A stretch of 7,726 nt of DNA from Bacteroidales bacterium UBA6828 (GTDB lineage: Bacteria > Bacteroidota > Bacteroidia > Bacteroidales > Paludibacteraceae), in NCBI GenBank assembly GCA_002452095.1, contig DKEG01000069.1, positions 31,422 to 39,147 of the forward strand, read 5' to 3'. Under the pieces are notes generated by a model. It did no database searches, had not been told where the DNA came from, and saw only the letters and a program-made list of their open reading frames with translations. A program made the position numbers and the translations under genes. Of the stretch, positions 1 through 5,303 are shown one piece after another (within the stretch, counting starts at the first letter, position 1; each line of letters starts with the position of its first letter).

Positions 1-23
1 ACGTAGAAAGAATGGGTGTTTTT

Positions 24-47
24 GCGGTGCATAAGCCGCTTTTTTAT
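24..47 (+). terminator. Weak intrinsic-terminator candidate of an upstream gene
   Basis: A four-base-pair GC stem (GCGG at 24-27, CCGC at 36-39) encloses an 8-nt loop and is followed by a run of six T (40-45). Position and U-tract fit the end of a gene lying before the window. The stem is very short, so this may be chance. Confidence 0.3.
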
Positions 48-53
48 ACACTT

Positions 54-84
54 TATGCACTATATGTATTGTATAAAGTGCATA
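54..84. repeat. Inverted repeat upstream of the DUF2147 gene
   Basis: TATGCACT (54-61) is perfectly complementary to AGTGCATA (77-84); the intervening bases can add three weak A-T pairs. An alternative pairing of 49-56 with 73-80 is also possible. The right half, TATAAAGTGCATA, resembles a motif seen twice upstream of pnp (4908-4924 and 5035-5049). It could be an operator or a remnant of a dispersed repeat; the sequence does not decide. Confidence 0.45.
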
Positions 85-168
85 GATGATATTGTTTTGA
101 TGCGGCGGTCATACTCCTTTTGGCATAAAATTTGACCACTTGCAAAATTGTAACAAAAAATACTCATT

Positions 169-603
169 ATGACCCGTAAAATCTTTTCCGTTATCTGTGC
201 AATGTGGGTTTGCACGATGTCTTTTTCCCAAGTGCACCAAATTGTCGGCAATTGGAAAACCGTTGATGACAAAACCGGCGACAGTTACTCAATCATACAT
301 ATTTTCAAGGCAACGGACGGACTATACTACGGAAAGATTGCCAAGATGCTGGTCGGTCCTGCCGACTTGGTTTGCGAAGTATGCGAGGGGCACGACCACA
401 ATAAGCCTTTGGAAGGACTCCTCATCATTCGCGGCATGCACGATGAGAATGGTGAACTGCGAGGGGGCAAAGTGTTAGACCCCGAGAGCGGTAAATTCTA
501 TTATGGTAAAATTTATCTGAAAGACGGCAAGTTGGTTCTGCGCGGGAGTATTGACAAACGCGGAATACTCGGGCGAAGCCAGACTTGGCTCCGTGCCAAT
601 TAA
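169..603 (+). CDS. Exported DUF2147-family protein
   Basis: A 144-residue protein with an N-terminal signal peptide (basic MTRK, hydrophobic stretch to about residue 18, likely cleavage after SFSQ at 21), so the mature form is probably periplasmic or surface-exposed. The rest matches the DUF2147 family as I know it: IVGNWKTVDDKTG (25-37) opens the domain, followed by YYGKIAKM (53-60), a two-cysteine segment C69-x-x-C72, GGKVLDPESGKFYYGKIYL (99-117) and the closing LGRSQTWLR (134-142). This is a small beta-rich, lipocalin-like domain with no established biochemical activity. Length is normal for the family. ATG 169 is chosen because it gives the signal peptide directly; there is no Shine-Dalgarno sequence, only an A-rich leader, usual in Bacteroidetes. 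No consensus promoter is visible; TAAAATTTG at 126-134 is one base off the -7 pattern and lacks a spaced partner. The gene is monocistronic, closed by the terminator at 632. Confidence 0.88.
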   Translation: MTRKIFSVICAMWVCTMSFSQVHQIVGNWKTVDDKTGDSYSIIHIFKATDGLYYGKIAKMLVGPADLVCEVCEGHDHNKPLEGLLIIRGMHDENGELRGGKVLDPESGKFYYGKIYLKDGKLVLRGSIDKRGILGRSQTWLRAN

Positions 604-631
604 TCGGTAAATCCAATCTTTCTTCATAAGG

Positions 632-675
632 GGGCTGTCTGACAATGCAAGTTGTCAGGCAGCCTGTTTTTGTTT
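632..675 (+). terminator. Strong intrinsic terminator after the DUF2147 gene
   Basis: GGCTGTCTGACAA (633-645) pairs with TTGTCAGGCAGCC (652-664): 13 pairs with one G-U, loop TGCAAG, extendable by a G-U pair (632 with 665), then a T-rich tail TTTTTGTTTT. It lies 29 nt after the stop codon at 601-603. Confidence 0.9.
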
Positions 676-693
676 TCTCATTCCTAATTAAAA

Positions 694-725
694 TTTGCAA
701 ACGTGCAAAAATTGTAGTAACTTTG
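694..725 (+). promoter_or_regulatory. Bacteroidetes-type promoter of the structured RNA and UDG-like gene
   Basis: TTTG at 694-697 and TAACTTTG at 718-725 match the -33 and -7 elements of the Bacteroidetes primary sigma factor (TTTG, about 19-21 nt, TANNTTTG), with a 20-nt spacer. The predicted start is around 730-733, the first base pairs of the large folded RNA. This indicates the transcript is meant to begin with that structure. Confidence 0.8.
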
Positions 726-729
726 CAGC

Positions 730-1050
730 GCAAAAGTTTCCGTTGGGGATAGTGGGGCGGGAGTTGCCAACCGGCAACCTCGTACAATAACGCCCATACG
801 CTAAAGAAACTTTTGCAGACATATTTATAAACGGCGTTTATTAGCGCTTGTTTTGGGACTATAGAATCCTGCAAAATTCGACCATCCAAAACAAGAAAGC
901 AATAAATGCTCATTGGTGTGTATCCGATACATCGTTTTTCGGTGTATCCATACATATCGGCGTGGGCGTTATTGTTTATTCTTATGGAAGGGTCTTGCAG
1001 GAACCTTATAGTTGGGAATAAGCAAAGATAAGGTTCCACGCCTTGTTTTG
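730..1050 (+). ncRNA. Large structured RNA or 5' leader, family not recognised
   Basis: This stretch has no convincing gene but is dense in complementary segments that nest consistently. Helix 1: 730-740 with 806-816 (11 perfect pairs), continued by 741-743/798-800, 755-759/791-795 and apical hairpin GTTGCC/GGCAAC (763-768/773-778). Helix 2: 827-832/836-841. Helix 3: 847-856/886-895 (10 perfect pairs) with 844-845/899-900 outside it. Helix 4: 915-923/950-958 (two G-U) then 926-934/940-948 (9 pairs, one G-U, TTTTT loop). Helix 5: 959-963/1038-1042, directly abutting helix 6, 1000-1009/1028-1037 (10 perfect pairs). A consensus promoter ends 5 nt before helix 1. No terminator is visible before the ATG at 1098, so it may be a long 5' untranslated leader or a processed ncRNA. 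I do not recognise it as RNase P RNA, tmRNA, SRP RNA or a common riboswitch. Confidence 0.65.
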
Positions 1051-1097
1051 TTTACAGGAATGGTAGGAGCCGCCAATCCAACAAACATTTTAAGAGT

Positions 1098-1964
1098 ATG
1101 GGAAAAACTATGGACTACTATCAAGCGGAGTATCTGCCCTTGGTAACAGAGTTTGTGAAAAATGTGGAGACCAACGGTATTCACACAGATGGACTGCCGG
1201 AACCCCATTTGCCGACTATCGGCAAAACGTACGAGCAAGCCAAGTACAAATTTGCATTCTTCGGAAAGGACACAAGAGGTTTTTGTAATCTGACTAAGTT
1301 TATTGCAACGTATCACGAAGACCCTCAAAAAACGTTGTATATGATGCAAGATGCTTTGGATGAGGGAAAGTATTTGAGCAAATCATGGCGTAACAGGGGA
1401 ACTTCGTTTTGGGATGTTATCATCAAGTTCCTTTGCAAGTTCTACCATGCCGGCAATGCAAATGAGTTTATCAAACATTACAAAAATGACGACCCTTATT
1501 ATCGGGATATAGCATCAAGTTTTGTTTGGGGTAACACCAATTCTGTGGAGCGGTTTTATGTGACAGCAGCAAAGAAAGGCGGAAATCGGGCAGACTATGA
1601 GAAAGTAAAAGGTTATAGCCGCATTTTTGACAATGCAGACCATATTCTTAAAACGGCACAACCTAAAGTATTGGTGATTCTCAATTGGTCTGAACGTAGG
1701 AAATGGTTGACTGGATTCCAAGACCCGAATGGTGTCGTGAAACGGGTATTGGCTGACCATTTAGTGTACTATTATATCCGAAGTACGGATACACATGTGT
1801 TTTGGACTGCACATCCCGTGTGGTTTGCACGCAAGAGAAAATCATTCGATGAAATAATAATTCGGAAGGTAATTGAAACGCTGCGCGAATACAACGTGTG
1901 GGATTCATTGCCCACGCAGCTATCCGATTGGTGTTTGCCTGCGGAGAAATCCTCCTTGAAATAA
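1098..1964 (+). CDS. Uracil-DNA-glycosylase-fold-like protein, function unknown
   Basis: A 288-residue protein with no signal peptide or membrane segment, so probably cytoplasmic. The order of conserved-looking segments recalls the uracil-DNA-glycosylase superfamily: a hydrophobic strand ending in FFGKDTRGF (54-62), at the place of the GQDPYH-type motif; FVWGNTNS (142-149), like the strand ending in the conserved Asn; PKVLVILNW (189-197), like the 'lkPkvvlflG' strand; and FWTAHPVW (235-242), at the place of the C-terminal HP-containing motif. The first motif lacks the usual Pro and His, so glycosylase activity is not assured; it may bind nucleic acid or act on another substrate. This is a fold-level reading from motif order, not a close match. 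ATG 1098 is used; ATG 1110 (Met5) is an alternative, and neither has a Shine-Dalgarno sequence. Its transcript should carry the structured leader from about 730, and the LRR gene follows after 31 nt. Confidence 0.55.
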   Translation: MGKTMDYYQAEYLPLVTEFVKNVETNGIHTDGLPEPHLPTIGKTYEQAKYKFAFFGKDTRGFCNLTKFIATYHEDPQKTLYMMQDALDEGKYLSKSWRNRGTSFWDVIIKFLCKFYHAGNANEFIKHYKNDDPYYRDIASSFVWGNTNSVERFYVTAAKKGGNRADYEKVKGYSRIFDNADHILKTAQPKVLVILNWSERRKWLTGFQDPNGVVKRVLADHLVYYYIRSTDTHVFWTAHPVWFARKRKSFDEIIIRKVIETLREYNVWDSLPTQLSDWCLPAEKSSLK

Positions 1965-1969
1965 CAAAA

Positions 1970-1999
1970 ATGAATAACCTTAAAAACATAGCGAAATGA
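1970..1999 (+). CDS. Possible 9-codon ORF overlapping the LRR gene start
   Basis: ATG 1970 opens the reading frame MNNLKNIAK, and its TGA (1997-1999) overlaps the ATG of the next gene as ATGA. This geometry allows termination-reinitiation coupling of the LRR protein to translation from upstream. No Shine-Dalgarno sequence precedes it and the frame is too short to test by codon use, so chance is a serious alternative. Confidence 0.25.
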   Translation: MNNLKNIAK

Positions 2000-4833
2000 A
2001 AAAGAGTTTATTATTGCTTCTCGTTACATTAAGTGTGGTGTGCGTACAGGGATTAGCATCAGTAAAAATAGGAGAATTATACTATGACTTGGACAGTTCT
2101 ACAAAAACTGCGAAGGTAGCGCGCTCTTCTTATCGCGGCAACATTGTTATTCCTCCTTCTGTTGTATATTCTGACACAACATACGCTGTAACAAGTATCG
2201 GAGAATATGCTTTCTATAATTGTCAAGAACTGTTCTCTATCTCCATTCCGAATAGTGTAATCAATATAGGAAAGTATGCATTCTCTGACTGCTATTCTCT
2301 TGCCTCTATCCATATTCCTAATAGTGTAACGAGTATTGGAGAGTGCGCTTTCTTTGAATGTAGCAGCCTTTCTTCTGTTACGATCCCCAAGAGCGTAACG
2401 ACCATAGGAAGGGTCGCTTTCTTAAATTGTCATCTTACATCTATTTCTGTTGAAAATGGGAATACATCGTATGATAGTCGTAATAACTGCAACGCTATCA
2501 TAGAAACAGCAACGAATACTTTGATACAAGGTTGTAATACGACAGTTATTCCGGATAATGTGACGAGTATTGGATACCAGGCTTTCTATAATTACTGGTA
2601 TCTTACTTCGATTACAATTCCAAATAGTGTAACCAGTATCGAAAAATCTGCTTTCGAATACTGCCGTAGTCTTACCTCTGTCACTATCCCAAACAGTGTA
2701 ATAAGTATTGGACGTAGTGCTTTTGAAAGTTGTGGAGGTCTTGCCGATATAACGATTGGTAAGGGTGTAACGAATATCGGAGAAGATGCGTTCAGGGGGT
2801 GTATTGGGCTTACCTCCATTGTCGTTGATAGTGGAAATACATCGTATGATAGTCGTGATAACTGCAACGCTATTGTAGAAACAGCAACGAACACACTGAT
2901 ACAAGGTTGTAATACAACGGTTATTCCAAATGGTATAACAAGTATCGGAGGTTGGGCTTTTAACAATTGTTCGGGTCTTACTTCTATCTCTATTCCTGGC
3001 AGTGTAGAAACCATTGGTTGGAATGCATTCTCGTATTGTACTGGTCTCACTTCTGCCATTATTAATGATGGCGTGACAAGTATAGGGAATTATGCTTTCG
3101 AGGGTTGTACAAGCCTTTCTACTGTTGTAGTTCCCAATAGCGTAACGGATATTGGATATAAAGCTTTTTCATCCGTTTTCAATATCGTGTATAAGGGAAC
3201 TGCTACCGGTTCTCCTTGGGGAGCAAGATGTATCAATGGTTTTGTGGACGGCAATTTCGTTTATGAAGACGAAACAAAAACAACCTTATTAGCGTGCCGT
3301 ACTGCAGCCTCCGATACTATATCTATTCCCAATAGCGTAACAGTAATAGGAAAGGGAGCTTTTCAGGATTGTGCTAATGTTACCGCTATTACTATTCCAA
3401 ATGGTGTAACGAGTATCGGAGAAAGGGCTTTTTCTAACTGTATAAGTCTTACGACCATCGTTATCCCTAATGGGGTAACAAGTATTGGAAGTCATACTTT
3501 TGATGGTTGTAAAAATCTTGAATCCATTACAATACCCAATAGTGTAACGAGCATTGGTGATTATGCTTTCATTTGGTGTAAAAAACTGCAATCCATTGTT
3601 ATTCCCAATGATGTGACAATTATTGGAGATTGGGCATTCGCTTGGTGTGAGGGGCTGGCTGACATAACTATTCCCAATAAAGTAACAAGTATTGGTGCAA
3701 TGGCTTTCTATCAATGTACTAGTTTGGCCACTCTTACAATTCCGAATAGTGTAACTAATGTTGGAGATAGGGCTTTTGAATGGAGTGGTCTGGCTTATGT
3801 ATCTATTTCAGAAGGAATGACATATATTGGGTATGGGGTATTTATGTCTTGTTTTAGGCTTGCCACGGTTGTTATCCCCAATGGTATAACGAGTATCGGA
3901 AGGTGTGCTTTTGAATCTTGTAATAGTCTTGTTTCCGTAACCCTCCCTAATAGTGTAACAAGTATTGATGCCGCGGCTTTCTATAATTGTAGGAATCTTA
4001 CATCTATCACTATCCCCAATAGTGTAACAAGTATAGGAGAAAGTGCTTTTTATAATTGCAGAAGTCTTGCTACCATTACTATACCCAATAGCGTAATAAG
4101 TATTGGAGGTGCCGCCTTTTCTTATTGTAAGAGCCTTGCTTCGCTATTTTTAATGGCAGAGACACCGCCAGTTGCCGATAAGTCTGCTTTCGATGAAGTC
4201 CCGATTGATATCTCAATTTACATTCCTTGTGGAACAAAGGACGTCTATCTATCTGCTGATACATGGAATGGTTTTACAAACTATATCGAACATACTGGTT
4301 ATACGTTGATAGTTAGGTCACATGACGATGCTATGGGGACAGCCAAAATCACCAAAGAAGCGACTTGCACAAATAATGAGAGTATGATAAAGGCTGTCGC
4401 TAATGAGGGCTATAAATTTGTACAATGGAGTGATGGTAATACCAATAATCCACGTACCGTGATACTAGAAAGTGATACAGTATACATAGCCGAGTTCAGC
4501 CCCTGTCAATACACAATTACTGCCACTTGCGACCCTCAGCAAGGCGTGGTAACAGGTGTAGGCACATATGACTATGGCACACAAGTTAAATTAACAGCCA
4601 CTGCCAACGAAGGTTATGAGTTCTCACAATGGAGCAATGGAGTGACAGATAACCCTTACCTGTTTACTGCTACCGAAAACCTTACTCTTGAGGCGCAGTT
4701 CCTATCCCTCACCACTGCTGTGGAAAACGTATCTGCCGATGGCATCACTCCGCAAAAAGTATTCCGCAACGGGCAAGTCTATATCCTGCGGGGCGACAAT
4801 ACTTACACGACAATGGGTGTGGAAGTCAAATAA
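1996..4833 (+). CDS. Secreted BspA-like leucine-rich-repeat surface protein
   Basis: A 945-residue protein: signal peptide (MKKSLLLLLVTLSVVCVQGLA, about 1-21), an N-terminal cap to about residue 80, then 24 BspA/TpLRR (LRR_5-type) units at 81-715 with consensus SITIPNSVTSIGESAFYNCRSLA. The array is interrupted by non-LRR islands: two near-identical ones with GNTSYDSRxNCNAIxETATN (from residues 155 and 280) and a third around 393-440. Two InlB B-repeat-like modules follow (about 769-836 and 839-906), each with an 'EGYxFxQWS' core. The tail PQKVFRNGQVYILRGDNTYT resembles the short C-terminal segment of many secreted Bacteroidales proteins, possibly a type IX secretion signal. BspA relatives act in adhesion, host-protein binding or coaggregation; the ligand here is unknown. 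It is likely cotranscribed with the UDG-like gene (31-nt gap, no promoter seen between them). Base composition is more AT-rich than in pnp. Confidence 0.9.
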   Translation: MKKSLLLLLVTLSVVCVQGLASVKIGELYYDLDSSTKTAKVARSSYRGNIVIPPSVVYSDTTYAVTSIGEYAFYNCQELFSISIPNSVINIGKYAFSDCYSLASIHIPNSVTSIGECAFFECSSLSSVTIPKSVTTIGRVAFLNCHLTSISVENGNTSYDSRNNCNAIIETATNTLIQGCNTTVIPDNVTSIGYQAFYNYWYLTSITIPNSVTSIEKSAFEYCRSLTSVTIPNSVISIGRSAFESCGGLADITIGKGVTNIGEDAFRGCIGLTSIVVDSGNTSYDSRDNCNAIVETATNTLIQGCNTTVIPNGITSIGGWAFNNCSGLTSISIPGSVETIGWNAFSYCTGLTSAIINDGVTSIGNYAFEGCTSLSTVVVPNSVTDIGYKAFSSVFNIVYKGTATGSPWGARCINGFVDGNFVYEDETKTTLLACRTAASDTISIPNSVTVIGKGAFQDCANVTAITIPNGVTSIGERAFSNCISLTTIVIPNGVTSIGSHTFDGCKNLESITIPNSVTSIGDYAFIWCKKLQSIVIPNDVTIIGDWAFAWCEGLADITIPNKVTSIGAMAFYQCTSLATLTIPNSVTNVGDRAFEWSGLAYVSISEGMTYIGYGVFMSCFRLATVVIPNGITSIGRCAFESCNSLVSVTLPNSVTSIDAAAFYNCRNLTSITIPNSVTSIGESAFYNCRSLATITIPNSVISIGGAAFSYCKSLASLFLMAETPPVADKSAFDEVPIDISIYIPCGTKDVYLSADTWNGFTNYIEHTGYTLIVRSHDDAMGTAKITKEATCTNNESMIKAVANEGYKFVQWSDGNTNNPRTVILESDTVYIAEFSPCQYTITATCDPQQGVVTGVGTYDYGTQVKLTATANEGYEFSQWSNGVTDNPYLFTATENLTLEAQFLSLTTAVENVSADGITPQKVFRNGQVYILRGDNTYTTMGVEVK
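2461..2574 (+). repeat. Duplicated block in LRR gene, copy 1
   Basis: This 114-bp segment codes the NTSYDSRNNCNAIIETATN island plus the start of the next LRR. It matches 2836-2949 at 98 of 114 positions by my manual count, with no gaps, at an offset of exactly 375 bp (125 codons). The first 22 bases are identical. Confidence 0.85.
2836..2949 (+). repeat. Duplicated block in LRR gene, copy 2
   Basis: Partner of 2461-2574, in the same reading frame. The differences cluster at the 3' end, where it runs back into the ordinary LRR sequence. In-frame segmental duplication or gene conversion within the gene fits best. Confidence 0.85.
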
Positions 4834-4863
4834 TGCATAATGCGTAATTTGTAATGCGTAATG

Positions 4864-4895
4864 AGGGGCTGCTCTTTTGGGGCAGCCCTTATTTT
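4864..4895 (+). terminator. Intrinsic terminator after the LRR gene
   Basis: AGGGGCTGC (4864-4872) pairs with GCAGCCCTT (4882-4890): nine pairs with one G-U, which can be extended inward by 4873-4874/4880-4881, followed by ATTTTAT. It lies 30 nt after the stop codon. Short direct repeats of TAATGCGTAAT precede it at 4840-4863. Confidence 0.82.
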
Positions 4896-4907
4896 ATGCA
4901 AAAAGAA

Positions 4908-4924
4908 TGCATAAAAGGTGCATA
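4908..4924. repeat. TGCATA direct-repeat motif, copy upstream of pnp
   Basis: TGCATAAAAGGTGCATA contains two TGCATA words 5 nt apart; a third TGCATA follows at 4928-4933 (TTGCATAAAA). It is related to 5035-5049 and to the right arm of the inverted repeat at 72-84. The role is unknown; an operator or a dispersed-repeat remnant are both possible. Confidence 0.4.
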
Positions 4925-4968
4925 CATTGCATAAAAACACCGTTCAAAAGCCGCCTATTCACCGCTCT

Positions 4969-5012
4969 CGTTGCCGTGTCGTTGTCGTGTCGTTGTCGTG
5001 TCGTTGCCGTAA
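4969..5012. repeat. Four-copy 11-bp tandem repeat
   Basis: Units CGTTGCCGTGT (4969-4979), CGTTGTCGTGT (4980-4990), CGTTGTCGTGT (4991-5001) and CGTTGCCGTAA (5002-5012). The two middle copies are identical; the outer ones share a C and the last diverges at its final two bases. The array is non-coding, lies in the gap before pnp and has a form prone to slippage. Confidence 0.88.
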
Positions 5013-5035
5013 TTCCTACTACAAGTATAGGAATT
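5011..5035. repeat. Perfect 8-bp hairpin after the tandem repeat
   Basis: AATTCCTA (5011-5018) is exactly complementary to TAGGAATT (5028-5035) with a 9-nt loop. It directly abuts the tandem repeat on its left and the TGCATA motif on its right. No T-run follows on the + strand, so it is not a typical terminator. Confidence 0.55.
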
Positions 5036-5049
5036 GCATAAAGTGCATA
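5035..5049. repeat. TGCATA-AAG-TGCATA motif
   Basis: Two TGCATA words separated by AAG, the cleanest copy of the motif seen at 4908-4924 and in half form at 72-84. It lies about 130 nt before the pnp promoter. The function is unknown. Confidence 0.45.
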
Positions 5050-5143
5050 CTATTGGAGAAAATGTCCTTGCAAAGAATGCCAAAACCGGCGGCAGAAAGA
5101 GTATTTCGCCTCATTTGACTCCAAACTATTATCCGCTCTGTAT

Positions 5144-5170
5144 GTTAATGGTTAATTATTAATTGTTAAC
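5144..5170. promoter_or_regulatory. AT-rich TTAA patch upstream of the pnp promoter
   Basis: Repeated TTAAT words between GTTAA (5144-5148) and its complement TTAAC (5166-5170), ending 5 nt before the -33 element of the pnp promoter. The position suits an UP-element-like AT tract that aids polymerase binding, but this is inference. The preceding stretch 5050-5143 shows nothing recognisable. Confidence 0.35.
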
Positions 5171-5175
5171 TGCTC

Positions 5176-5206
5176 TTGTGTATGTCGCAAAAAAGCAGTA
5201 CCTTTG
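5176..5206 (+). promoter_or_regulatory. Bacteroidetes-type promoter of pnp
   Basis: TTG at 5176-5178 and TACCTTTG at 5199-5206 give the -33/-7 pair with a 20-nt spacer, the same spacing as the promoter at 694-725. The predicted start near 5212 leaves a leader of about 90 nt before the pnp ATG. Confidence 0.8.
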
Positions 5207-5235
5207 TAGCGACTTTGAGTGGTCAAAGAAATAAC

Positions 5236-5286
5236 GGGGCACAAACGGTGTCCCATAGTACATAAACGAGGTGCAAACGGCACCTC
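5236..5286 (+). promoter_or_regulatory. Twin hairpins with identical AAACG loops in the pnp leader
   Basis: Hairpin A: GGGGCAC (5236-5242) with GTGTCCC (5248-5254), seven pairs including one G-U. Hairpin B: GAGGTGC (5268-5274) with GCACCTC (5280-5286), seven perfect pairs. Both enclose the same five-base loop AAACG, and their starts are 32 nt apart. They lie inside the predicted 5' leader, ending 17 nt before the start codon, where they could affect translation or mRNA decay. In Escherichia coli, PNPase represses its own mRNA through a leader stem after RNase III cleavage; a comparable autoregulatory role here is inference. Confidence 0.6.
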
Positions 5287-5303
5287 ACAACAAACAAAAC
5301 TAC

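Larger units (their letters stand above)
2236..4140 (+). repeat. 69-bp LRR-coding repeat array
   Basis: Twenty-four degenerate copies of a 69-bp unit coding 23-residue leucine-rich repeats, each containing a variant of AATAGTGTAACAAGTATTGG. The array is interrupted by longer non-LRR inserts (about 2450-2540, 2825-2915 and 3170-3310). Copies differ mostly at third positions, as expected for an older array under protein-level constraint, but the shared core could still support recombination that changes repeat number. Confidence 0.9.

Noticed and set aside
906..1031. A 41-codon + strand ORF (MLIGVYPIHRFSVYPYIS...) inside the structured RNA
   Set aside because: It lies across helices 4, 5 and 6, has no ribosome-binding signal and its sequence is explained by the stems. 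A leader peptide cannot be fully excluded; ribosome profiling would settle it.
425..1039. A 204-codon minus-strand ORF spanning the end of the DUF2147 gene and the structured RNA
   Set aside because: It runs through the terminator stem at 633-664, the promoter at 694-725 and most helices of the RNA on the other strand. Its protein shows no recognisable domain. I vaguely recall similar hypothetical proteins in Bacteroidales genomes; if so, they probably reflect conservation of the RNA rather than a real protein.
730..1050. HEARO/omega-RNA-type guide RNA or a retron ncRNA
   Set aside because: The placement of a structured RNA upstream of a gene is reminiscent, but the downstream protein shows no HNH, RuvC or reverse-transcriptase motif.
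4969..5012. CRISPR array
   Set aside because: The 11-bp units are directly adjacent with no spacers, and no cas gene is in the window.
4918..5118. A 66-codon ORF before pnp
   Set aside because: It translates the 11-bp tandem repeat and the TGCATA motifs into a low-complexity Val/Ser/Cys/Arg stretch, starts inside a repeat and has no homology that I recognise.
5271..5303. GTG 5271 as the pnp start, adding 11 residues
   Set aside because: The added residues (MQTAPHNKQNY) are not typical of PNPase, and the GTG lies within leader hairpin B. ATG 5304 gives the standard N-terminus.
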